Shown here: positions 19,658-27,706 of the stretch, piece after piece
Numbering within the stretch: position 1 is the first letter of the stretch
Layout of the letters: each line of letters starts with the position of its first letter
From: Phycisphaera sp.
GTDB lineage: Bacteria > Planctomycetota > Phycisphaerae > Phycisphaerales > UBA1924
Direction: 5' to 3'
Assembly: GCA_020639255.1 (NCBI GenBank)
Contig: JACKGZ010000003.1
Span: forward strand, 62,001 to 126,000
Length of the DNA stretch: 64,000 nucleotides
Notes under the pieces: model-generated
Told to the model about the DNA's origin: nothing
Databases searched by the model: none
Seen by the model: the letters and a program-made list of their open reading frames with translations, nothing else
Position numbers and translations under genes: made by a program

Positions 19658-21145
19658 CTACTCGTCGCCAAGACCGCTGGCGATCTCGCGGAAGCTCAAC
19701 AGCGCTGCCTGGAGGTTCTCGGCGATCTCCTCGGCGAGTTCCTCGGGCTCGGGGAGGGCGTCGAGGTCGCTTAGGGACTTGTCCTTGAGCCAGAACAGAT
19801 CCAGGCTCGTCTTGTCGCGGGCGATGATCTCGTCGTAGCTGTACCGGCGCCATCGGCCTTCCGGGTTCTTCTCGCTCCAGGTCGCCTTGCGTTTGTCGCG
19901 GCGTCCCGGGCTGTAGCACTCGATGAACTCGGCCAGGTCCTCACTCGAGAGCGGGTTGGTCTTGAGCGTGAAGTGCGAGCTCGTGCGTAGGTCGTAGTAC
20001 CAGATGTCCTTGGTCCAGGGCTTCTTGGCTGCGGGCTTGTTGTCGAAGAAGATGACGTTCGCCTTGACGCCCTGGGCGTAGAAGATGCCCGTCGGCAGGC
20101 GGAGGATCGTGTGCAGGTCCGTGGTATCAAGGAGCTTCTTGCGCACCGTTTCGCCCGCGCCGCCCTCGAAGAGCACGTTGTCGGGCACCACGACCGCCGC
20201 TTGGCCCGTGGCCTTCAGGATCGTGCGGATGTGCTGGACGAAGTTGAGCTGCTTGTTGCTCGTGGTGGCCCAGAAGTCCTGGCGGTTGTAGGTTAGGCTC
20301 TGCTTGGCCTGCTCGCCTTCCTCGTTGGTGACCGTGATCGAGCTCTTCTTGCCGAAGGGTGGGTTCGTCAGGACGTAGTCGTACCGCTCGCCGGGGTCCG
20401 CGGCGAGCGAGTCGCCCGAGTCGATGGTCACCCTGCCGCCGATCTCGCCGATGTTGTGCAGGTACATGTTCATCAGGCAGAGCCGGCGCGTGGAGGCGAC
20501 GAACTCGTTGCCGAAGAAGGTCTCCGACTTGAGCGCCTCCTTCTGCTTGCGATCGAGCTGGTGGTTCTCCTGGTCGGTCAGGAAGTCGTACGCGGCGAGA
20601 AAGAAGCCACCCGTGCCGCAGGCGGGGTCGCAGATCGTTCGGCCCGGCTCGGGGCGGACGCAACCGACCATCGCGTGGATCAGCGGGCGGGGCGTGAAGT
20701 ACTGGCCCGCGCCGCTCTTGGTGTCCTGCGCGTTGCGCTCAAGCAGGCCCTCGTAGATGTCGCCCTTCACGTCCGCGTCGAGCGAGACCCAGCTCTCGCG
20801 GTCGATCAGGTCGATCAGGCTCGACAGGTGCGCCGGCTCCGAGATGCGGTTCTGCGACTTCGTGAAGATCTGCCCGAGGAGCCCGGGCTGCTGGCTGAGC
20901 TTCAGGAGCAGTTCGATGTAGTGCGCCTCGAGCGCGGCGCCGCTCTGCCTAGTCAGGCTCGGCCAGTCGTAGCCCTTGGGTACACCCAGGTCCCGCTCGT
21001 AGGGCGGCTTTGCGTACTCGTCGGCCATCTTCAGGAAGATCAGGTACGTCAACTGCTCCAGGTAGTCGCCGTAGCTCAGCCCGGCGTCGCGCAGAACGTT
21101 GCAGAAGTTCCAGACCTTGTTGACGAGTGAGCTCGTGGGGGTCAT
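19658..21145 (-). CDS. hsdM: Type I restriction-modification system, methyltransferase subunit
   Basis: A 495-residue N6-adenine DNA methyltransferase subunit. The N-terminal helical domain (VWNFCNVLRDAGLSYGDYLE) is typical of HsdM. The AdoMet-binding motif is DPACGTGGFFLAAY (about residues 172-185) and the catalytic motif is TNPPFGKK (about 258-265). It works with HsdS to methylate the target and with HsdR to cleave unmodified DNA. Its ATG overlaps the hsdS stop by four bases (ATGA), so it is the last gene of an hsdR-hsdS-hsdM operon on the minus strand. It ends in an acidic helical tail. Complete and apparently intact. Confidence 0.95.
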   Translation of the reverse strand: MTPTSSLVNKVWNFCNVLRDAGLSYGDYLEQLTYLIFLKMADEYAKPPYERDLGVPKGYDWPSLTRQSGAALEAHYIELLLKLSQQPGLLGQIFTKSQNRISEPAHLSSLIDLIDRESWVSLDADVKGDIYEGLLERNAQDTKSGAGQYFTPRPLIHAMVGCVRPEPGRTICDPACGTGGFFLAAYDFLTDQENHQLDRKQKEALKSETFFGNEFVASTRRLCLMNMYLHNIGEIGGRVTIDSGDSLAADPGERYDYVLTNPPFGKKSSITVTNEEGEQAKQSLTYNRQDFWATTSNKQLNFVQHIRTILKATGQAAVVVPDNVLFEGGAGETVRKKLLDTTDLHTILRLPTGIFYAQGVKANVIFFDNKPAAKKPWTKDIWYYDLRTSSHFTLKTNPLSSEDLAEFIECYSPGRRDKRKATWSEKNPEGRWRRYSYDEIIARDKTSLDLFWLKDKSLSDLDALPEPEELAEEIAENLQAALLSFREIASGLGDE

Positions 21146-22692
21146 GCCGTCTCCTGGGGCGTTCGCTTGCGGCGGACCTTCTTCTTAGGCTTGGTTTCGG
21201 CGGTCGAACGCTCGGCCCTGATCCGCGCCAGCAGCTTCTCGGCGGGCTCGTACGCCGGGTCGGCGCGGACGGCTTCGAGCTCCGTCTCGGTCAGCAGCCG
21301 CCCCTCGAACGCACGCTTCAGGATGCTCTGGCGGAGCGACTGGGCCTGCTTGAGGGCGGTGTCGATGGTCCGCTCGATCTGGTCGACGACGGAGAGGCGG
21401 GAGTCGATTTCGTTGACGATTTCGGCTTGTTCATCGGGAGGGGCTATTGCAATTGTTGCACGCCGTACATCTTCTAGATTGAGCGTCTTGCGAGCCACTT
21501 CATGAGCAAGCGATGTCATCTCTGCAATTTTCGAAGAGCGGCGAAAGAAATACTCGACATATTTTGGCACAACTGTTGTAGTCAACGGAACAACACCGAC
21601 CGCACGAGCAGTATTAGCTCCAGCAAGATCATCAGGCACAATAGCTGTTCGTCCTATTGCTCCAACGAGGCTAATGAGAAACTCACCGCCTTCGAGAACT
21701 GTCCTTGCAAATTCAGCTGACAGATTCGGCTCAATGTGCCGAAGTTCATCCTGGTTCACGGTACCGTTGACAAGATCACCAACACGGATAAGCGGTACAC
21801 CATTCTTAGGATTCGTTCCTGGCTTCAGCACGCCGTAAGCGCAAGTTCTTCCGCCCTCGACAATGCTCTCCAGCCCGCACCACGCCCATCCTGTTGGAAG
21901 AACTGGCAAGCTACTCAAAGTCTCATGTGACAGTGGATCTACGTCAGTTGGCTCGACCGGCTTGCGGGGCTTCTTCTCGCCCGAGGCCTTGCCGCCGGCG
22001 GCTTCCCAGGCCTTGGTGGCCTGCTCCCACTCGCGGAGACGCTGTGTGTAGGCCGCGTCGCGCTCGGCGCGGATGCGCTCAAGCAGGTCGCTCGCGGTCG
22101 GGAGCGACTGGCCCGCCTGCTCGGCCTGGCGCCGGCGCTCCTCACGCCAGGCGGCGGTCAGTCGCCCCTCGAATGCCGCCTTGAGCACCGACTGGCGATA
22201 CCGCCCGAGCTGCGTCCGCACGGCTTCGAGCTGCTCGACGCCCCGGTCGAGTTCGCTGAACAGGGACTCGATCTTGGCGACGATGGCGCGTTGTTCGACG
22301 AGGGGAGGAATCCAAAGAATCTCTTTATATGCATCATCTCGATTAAGGCCTGGAATTGCAGTGGAAGTGTCTAGCCGCCCAAGTCGCATATTTCGCAATG
22401 CATGAAAGGCAAAATCGGGTTCAAGTGGCCCAAATTCATCTATGAAATAAGTTGTGTCAATCGGCCAACATGAAGTCTTGCAGATGTGAACTTCGCCGGC
22501 AGCTCCCTTTCGTCCGACTATTACGCAAGGAGCTCTTGTAATCGACTGCTTGTGAGTTCCTACTATTCCGTTGGATCCGAATACAGGGTGTTTTCCAACT
22601 TCACGGTCAGACTTGGTCAATCCCTTGCCGTATTTGAGTTCGATCCATGCTCCGAGGGTCGAACGTTCCCAGTGCTTGCGTCCATTCATCAT
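21142..22692 (-). CDS. hsdS: Type I restriction-modification system, specificity subunit
   Basis: A 516-residue protein with two target-recognition domains, each followed by a conserved helical spacer. The first spacer contains LEAVRTQLGRYRQSVLKAAFEGRL, the second TALKQAQSLRQSILKRAFEGRL; these near-repeats form the coiled-coil dimer. The target-recognition DNA (about 21430-21900 and 22300-22650) is clearly AT-richer than the spacers, as expected when recognition domains are exchanged between unrelated systems. The start overlaps the hsdR stop (ATGA) and the end overlaps hsdM. An extra Lys/Pro-rich linker (GGKASGEKKPRKPVEP) joins the halves. The target sequence cannot be predicted. Confidence 0.95.
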   Translation of the reverse strand: MMNGRKHWERSTLGAWIELKYGKGLTKSDREVGKHPVFGSNGIVGTHKQSITRAPCVIVGRKGAAGEVHICKTSCWPIDTTYFIDEFGPLEPDFAFHALRNMRLGRLDTSTAIPGLNRDDAYKEILWIPPLVEQRAIVAKIESLFSELDRGVEQLEAVRTQLGRYRQSVLKAAFEGRLTAAWREERRRQAEQAGQSLPTASDLLERIRAERDAAYTQRLREWEQATKAWEAAGGKASGEKKPRKPVEPTDVDPLSHETLSSLPVLPTGWAWCGLESIVEGGRTCAYGVLKPGTNPKNGVPLIRVGDLVNGTVNQDELRHIEPNLSAEFARTVLEGGEFLISLVGAIGRTAIVPDDLAGANTARAVGVVPLTTTVVPKYVEYFFRRSSKIAEMTSLAHEVARKTLNLEDVRRATIAIAPPDEQAEIVNEIDSRLSVVDQIERTIDTALKQAQSLRQSILKRAFEGRLLTETELEAVRADPAYEPAEKLLARIRAERSTAETKPKKKVRRKRTPQETA

Positions 22693-25469
22693 GCCACCAG
22701 CCGCTCGTTGAGTTCATCGAGGATGGCCTGGTAGTCCGAGCCGAAGAGCTGGTAGAACCTGCCCAGCCCGCCTCGGGCGTCGAAGGGGGCGAGTTCGAGG
22801 TCGTCTTTGGAGACGTGGAAGCTGGTGGCGATGTGCTCGGCGATCATGCGGAGCCAGGCCATCTGCTCTTCGGTGAACTTGGGCGCGTTGCCGGCGTGGC
22901 GTTTGAAGACCCACTCCTGGAACCGCTGGCGGACGAGAGCGCCGGCGTCGGTGAGGCGTTCGTCGAGCCCCACGATGCGGCGCAGGAGCGATACGAGTGC
23001 GACGAGCTCGTTCTTGGGTGCGGTGCGGGGGCTCTCTTCGAGCTGGTTGAAGGCCGACCAGACGCGGGCGGGGGCGAGTGCGGGGCGATCGGCCTTCAGG
23101 CGGTCGAGCACCTCGCGGATCATGCCGTAGGTCAGCTCGCGAAGGCGGTAGGGTTGGTCGTAGTAGATGCGCAGGGCTGTGATCTCGTCCTTGTGGGCTT
23201 CAATGTAGGCCCGGAAGTCGGTGATGACTTTCTCGGCGTTTGCGACCGACTCGGTGTCCCACTCGGCGGTGAGGAGCGTGTCCGGGTTCTGGGTGTCGAC
23301 GATCTGCTCGAGGGCCTTGCGGGCGTTCTCGATGAAGTCGCGGACCTCGGGCGTGAGCGATCGGGCGACCTCGCGGGCGAGGCGTTTCTGGGTGGCTTCG
23401 AGCTGCTCGGGCGCCGGGTCGGCAGACTCGGGCACGTTGTGTTCGTCGCGGGCGGCATCCTCGATGACATCGGGATCGTGGGCGCCCAGGAGGCCGGCGG
23501 CGAGCTCTTCGAGGCGCTGGCCGGCGATCTTGGCGAACTCGGCCCGCTGGGGCTTGGTGAGCAGGGCGTTCAGACGGGCAAGCCGCCCGGCGACTGAGGT
23601 GAAGGTGTCTTCGTCGAGCTTGCCGACGGCGATCGAGTCGAGGAGATCGCGGAGCGGAACGCTCCGCTTGCGTTCGAGCGGGCGGGAGTCGGTCTTGATG
23701 GACTGCGTGACGCCCACGGCATCGACGATGATGAAGCCGCCCTTGCCGAGCGAGGCCTTGGGAGTGACCTTGAGAAGGTCGTCGGAGGCAAGGGATCGGC
23801 AGCCGCGACCCTTCATCTGTTCGAAGTAGCTCCGGCTCCGGACATCGCGCATGAAGATGAGGCATTCGAGGGGTTTCACGTCGGTGCCCGTGGCGATCAT
23901 GTCCACGGTGACGGCGATCCGCGGGTTGTAGTCGTTTCGGAGGTTGGCGAGGATGGTCTTGGGGTCCTCGGTGGCCTTGTACGTGACCTTCTTGCAGAAG
24001 GCATTGGACTCGCCGAACTCGTCGCGGACGATCTGGACGATGTCGTCGGCGTGGGAGTCGTCCTTGGCGAAGATGAGCGTCTTCGGGACTTCCGGGAGGC
24101 CGTCGTCGCCCGAACGACCCGGGAAGAGGACGGGCAGGCGTTCTTTGAACGTGCGAATGACGGTGCGGATCTGGGAGGGGTTGACGACATCGCGGTCGAG
24201 GCGTTTGGCGTCGTAGTGGGTGTCCTCGTCCTGCTGCTCCCAGCGTTTCCTGCGGGTGAGTTTCTCACGGAGCTCGATGAAGCCCTCGTCCTTTCGGATG
24301 ACGGCGCCGCTCTGGGTGATCTGGGTCTCGATGCGGTAGATGTCGTACCCGACGTTGACGCCGTCGACGATGGACTGCTCGTATGGGTACTCGCTGACGA
24401 CGTTCTCGTGGAAGTAGGCGTAGGTGCGCTTGTCGGGCGTGGCGGTCAGGCCGATCTGGAAGGCGTCGAAGTACTCGAGCACCTGCTTCCAGAGGTTGTA
24501 GATCGAGCGGTGACACTCGTCGATGATGACGAAGTCGAACAGCTCGGGCGGGACCTCGGGGTTGTACTCGACGGGCATGGGCTCACGTGGTTGCGATCGC
24601 TCGGCTGGGTTGCGTTCCTCGTCTTCTTGGGCGAGGTCCTGGCCCCGCAGGATCGAGTACATGCGCTGGATGGTGGAGATGCAGACGTGCGAACTTGAGG
24701 GGACGACCCGTGACGTGAGTCGGTCGACGTTGTAGAGGTCATCGAACTTGCGGTTGTCATCGCTCGGCTGGAAGGCGAGGAACTCCTGCTCGGCCTGCTC
24801 GCCCAGGTTGCGCGTGTCCACGAGGAAGAGGATGCGTTTGGCATTGGCGAATTTGAGGAGCCGGTAGATCGAGGTGATCGCGGTGAAGGTCTTGCCGGCG
24901 CCGGTTGCCATCTGGATGAGCGCTCGGGGCTTTGCGTCACGGAACGAGGCTTCGAGGTTGTTGATCGCCCGGAACTGGCAGTCTCTGAGACGAGCGGGAT
25001 CGAGAGGCGGGATTTCGTGCAAGCGAGCCCGGAGTGTTTTGGACTCGCCGAGCCATTGCCGGAGGGTCTCGGGCTTGTGGAACGAGAACACAGGCCTTGA
25101 GCGTGGGCGCGGGTCCAGAGTGTCGGTGAAGCGGGTCAGCTCTCCCGTGGACTCGTATCCGAACCTGAGGGGTGCGTCGTTCCCGAGGAGCTTGATGGGA
25201 CTTGTTCGGTATCGGTCGGTCTGGTCTTCGTGCGTGGTGAGGCGGACCGCCTCGTTCTCCCGCTTGGCTTCGATGATGCCGACGGGTTGACCGTCCACGA
25301 ATAGCGTGTAGTCGGCAGGACCTTCGGTGGTTTGAAGCTCGGTCACAGCCACTCCCAGGGCCCCGAACACGTTCATGCTGTCCTTGTGTTGGAGCTGCCA
25401 CCCCGCGGCCTTGAGCCGAGTATCGATACGGTCACGGGCGACCTGTTCGGGATGTTGGTTGGCAGCCAT
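22689..25469 (-). CDS. hsdR: Type I restriction enzyme, endonuclease/translocase subunit
   Basis: A 926-residue motor subunit that moves DNA using ATP and cuts it. The nuclease motif appears as PADYTLFVDGQPVGIIEAK (about residues 48-66) with Asp and Glu-x-Lys. The helicase core has Walker A MATGAGKTFTAI (about 186-197), DECHRSIYNLW (about 316-326) and MKGRGCR in motif VI. A helical C-terminal domain binds the HsdM-HsdS core. First gene of the operon. The 311-bp gap to the divergent copper cluster must hold its promoter. Confidence 0.95.
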   Translation of the reverse strand: MAANQHPEQVARDRIDTRLKAAGWQLQHKDSMNVFGALGVAVTELQTTEGPADYTLFVDGQPVGIIEAKRENEAVRLTTHEDQTDRYRTSPIKLLGNDAPLRFGYESTGELTRFTDTLDPRPRSRPVFSFHKPETLRQWLGESKTLRARLHEIPPLDPARLRDCQFRAINNLEASFRDAKPRALIQMATGAGKTFTAITSIYRLLKFANAKRILFLVDTRNLGEQAEQEFLAFQPSDDNRKFDDLYNVDRLTSRVVPSSSHVCISTIQRMYSILRGQDLAQEDEERNPAERSQPREPMPVEYNPEVPPELFDFVIIDECHRSIYNLWKQVLEYFDAFQIGLTATPDKRTYAYFHENVVSEYPYEQSIVDGVNVGYDIYRIETQITQSGAVIRKDEGFIELREKLTRRKRWEQQDEDTHYDAKRLDRDVVNPSQIRTVIRTFKERLPVLFPGRSGDDGLPEVPKTLIFAKDDSHADDIVQIVRDEFGESNAFCKKVTYKATEDPKTILANLRNDYNPRIAVTVDMIATGTDVKPLECLIFMRDVRSRSYFEQMKGRGCRSLASDDLLKVTPKASLGKGGFIIVDAVGVTQSIKTDSRPLERKRSVPLRDLLDSIAVGKLDEDTFTSVAGRLARLNALLTKPQRAEFAKIAGQRLEELAAGLLGAHDPDVIEDAARDEHNVPESADPAPEQLEATQKRLAREVARSLTPEVRDFIENARKALEQIVDTQNPDTLLTAEWDTESVANAEKVITDFRAYIEAHKDEITALRIYYDQPYRLRELTYGMIREVLDRLKADRPALAPARVWSAFNQLEESPRTAPKNELVALVSLLRRIVGLDERLTDAGALVRQRFQEWVFKRHAGNAPKFTEEQMAWLRMIAEHIATSFHVSKDDLELAPFDARGGLGRFYQLFGSDYQAILDELNERLVA

Positions 25470-25780
25470 AGTGAACCGCAGAATACTGGTAACTTGGCAG
25501 GAACGTTGGGTTACCAGCTCGGAAAAGCACTCGTCAGTATTGCACAGACCTCGGTTGATTCTTATGGGTCCGAAAAACCATCTTCACGAAGTTGGTGAAA
25601 TCTGCGTGCTGGCCGTGGTGGTGTCGTTCATGGCGGGCAGGGTACTCGCTGAATCGGTGAGCACTTTTTAGGCTCGACCGGGTCTGGTTATCGCCAGAAC
25701 GGGCGGTTTCGTCGGTGTAGTGACTAGGTTATTCAATTCGATGGAATAGCACTAAAGACTGGCTGGTATACTTCCGTGGC
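25470..25780. other. Divergent intergenic region between hsdR and the copper cluster
   Basis: No convincing gene. It should hold promoters for hsdR (leftward) and the copper cluster (rightward). On the right side an extended -10 box lies at 25764-25772. I saw no CueR-type, CopY-type or CsoR-type operator by eye, and no strong terminator. Confidence 0.6.
25764..25772 (+). promoter_or_regulatory. Possible extended -10 promoter for the copper cluster
   Basis: TGGTATACT matches the TGnTATAAT extended -10 form. No good -35 was found at 16-18 bp. Transcription would start near 25779-25781, at the first ATG of the Cys-rich gene, so its mRNA could be leaderless. Confidence 0.4.
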
Positions 25781-26188
25781 ATGATGCGCGTCCTTGTCAT
25801 CTTGGCGATGGTCTGGCAGCCCCTGTTGCTGGCCGCTGCCGGTCCGCGCATGGGAATCAGCGAGCCGGTGAGCGGGTCATCCTGCTCGGTCCCTGCCCTT
25901 CAGAGCAATTGCTGCGACGCGGCTCCGAAGGCCCCGACCTGTCACTCCATCGCTTCTGGTTGTGGGTGTGAGATCCGCCCTGCCGAGCAGCCCCAGCAGG
26001 CGCCCGAGGCGCCGCTCCCGCGTCCCGATCGGGACACGCTCGTTGCCATTCAGATCTGCGGCCCGCCCGTACGCGAGCAGATCGAGACTGACGCAACATC
26101 TATCTGCTTTGCAACTCAATCCGACGGTCGCTACGCGAACAAGACTCACAACGAAATCCGAGCCATCCTGGGCATCTGGCGAACGTAA
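25781..26188 (+). CDS. Cys-rich exported small protein heading the copper cluster
   Basis: A 135-residue protein with a signal-like N-terminus (MMRVLVILAMVWQPLLLAAAG). The next 50 residues are rich in Cys and His: SCSVP...NCCDAA...TCHS...GCGCE, seven Cys in about 35 positions, then a Pro-rich stretch and two further Cys. I recognise no named family. Its place at the head of the efflux genes and the Cys clusters suggest periplasmic binding or sensing of soft metals. This is inference. The two adjacent ATGs (25781 and 25784) have no clear Shine-Dalgarno; a -10-like box ends nine bases upstream. Confidence 0.6.
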   Translation: MMRVLVILAMVWQPLLLAAAGPRMGISEPVSGSSCSVPALQSNCCDAAPKAPTCHSIASGCGCEIRPAEQPQQAPEAPLPRPDRDTLVAIQICGPPVREQIETDATSICFATQSDGRYANKTHNEIRAILGIWRT

Positions 26189-26275
26189 CTCAGAGCTTCC
26201 ACAGCGTCAGTGCGCCCGCACTGAACGCATGAAACTCATTGTCACGTTTTCTAATCGTCAATCCAGGAGTCTGAT

Positions 26276-27706
26276 ATGGCCGTCCGACCCGCCCAGTTGG
26301 CGGCGTGGACCGTGGTCAGTGGCTTTCTCGTGGGGTGCTCATCGCCGTTCGATGCCCCGCGTGATCGTGAAACACTGCGTGTCCAGCCGATGCAACAGAA
26401 CAGCCCGCAGCCCATCGCGTCTCGCTACCGAGATGAGGAGCGAGCGGACGAACCTCTTGATGCGCCAGAACTGAACGATGGTGCATCGCCCGACGATTAC
26501 GTTCGGTACGCCCTCTCCCATAGCCCCGCAGTCGAAGCCGCCTTCCAGCGATGGGTCGCCTCGACAGAGCGGCTGCCGCAGGTCGGCTCGCTCCCCGATC
26601 CGCGTCTGAACGTCGGGTTCTTCCTCGATGAGGTCGAAACCCGCACCGGCCCTCAGCACGCACGCATCGGTCTGAGCCAGGCCTTCCCGTGGCCCGGTTT
26701 GCTCGACGAGCGAGAGGACGCCGCAGCACTGGCGGCACGAGCCGCCTGGCTCCGATTCGAAGCCGAGCGACTCGCGGTGACCGAAGAGGTCGTGCGCACC
26801 CTGCACGAACTCGCCTACCTCGATGCGGTCGTGGTCATTACGCAAGACAACCTCGAACTCCTGCAATCGTTCGAAGAAGTCGTGCGTACCCGATACCGTG
26901 TCGGCCTTGGTTCACACCCCGAACTGACACGCGTCCAGGTCGAGCTCGGGCAGCTTGAGGACCGGCTCACCCAGCTCCGAACGATGCGCCCGGCATACGT
27001 CGCTGAGCTCAACGCCGTGCTCAACAGACCAACCGAGACCGTGGTACCGGCTCTGTCCAAGCTGCCCGGGAGAGTTGTGACGATGCAAGGCCCCGAACTC
27101 GCGGAAGTGGCTCGCACAACCAACCCGGCACTGCTCGCACTGGATGAGCAGATCAAGGAGCAACGTGTGCGAGGCAACGTGGCACGCCTGAGCGGCAATC
27201 CGGAGCTGAGTGTCGGGCTCGACTACATCGTCACGGGCGAGGCCATGAACAGCTCCATCCCCGAGAGCGGCGACGACCCGATCTTGCTCAGCTTCGGCAT
27301 GACCTTGCCTATCTCACGCGAGAAGTACGATGCGGGTGTCCGCGAATCGATCGCGCGTCGCCTTGAGTATTCCCACACACGAGCGGCTGAGGCGAACCGG
27401 ATCACCTCGGCAATCCAGCGGGCCTGGTTCGATCACACGGACGCCGATCGTAGAGTTCGGCTCTACGAGCAGACGTTGATCCCCAAAGCCGAGGAGTCGC
27501 TCCGCGCATCGCTCGCAGGCTTCCGTGCGGGGGATACGAACTTCCTCGATCTGCTCGACACTGAGCGCACGCTACTTGAGTTTGCTATTGCCACAGAGCG
27601 AGCCCGCGCCGACCGGGGGCAGGCCCTCGCAAAGCTCAATCGCCTCGTCGGCCAAGCCATCACAACCGAATCGACTGATCAACTCCCCGAGGGAGACACG
27701 CCATGA
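26276..27706 (+). CDS. cusC: CusC-like outer-membrane efflux lipoprotein (TolC family)
   Basis: A 476-residue outer-membrane channel of the tripartite RND efflux system. The N-terminus is a lipoprotein signal ending FLVGC. Two repeats of the TolC/OEP fold are recognisable: a first helical region beginning DDYVRYALSHSPAVEAAF with GLSQAFPWPG, and the second around MTLPISREKYDAGVRES with FRAGDTNFLDLLDTERTLL near the end. AGGAG precedes the ATG by six bases. Its stop overlaps the next gene start (ATGA), which indicates translational coupling to the adaptor. The substrate is inferred from its CusB/CusA-like partners: copper or silver. Confidence 0.88.
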   Translation: MAVRPAQLAAWTVVSGFLVGCSSPFDAPRDRETLRVQPMQQNSPQPIASRYRDEERADEPLDAPELNDGASPDDYVRYALSHSPAVEAAFQRWVASTERLPQVGSLPDPRLNVGFFLDEVETRTGPQHARIGLSQAFPWPGLLDEREDAAALAARAAWLRFEAERLAVTEEVVRTLHELAYLDAVVVITQDNLELLQSFEEVVRTRYRVGLGSHPELTRVQVELGQLEDRLTQLRTMRPAYVAELNAVLNRPTETVVPALSKLPGRVVTMQGPELAEVARTTNPALLALDEQIKEQRVRGNVARLSGNPELSVGLDYIVTGEAMNSSIPESGDDPILLSFGMTLPISREKYDAGVRESIARRLEYSHTRAAEANRITSAIQRAWFDHTDADRRVRLYEQTLIPKAEESLRASLAGFRAGDTNFLDLLDTERTLLEFAIATERARADRGQALAKLNRLVGQAITTESTDQLPEGDTP

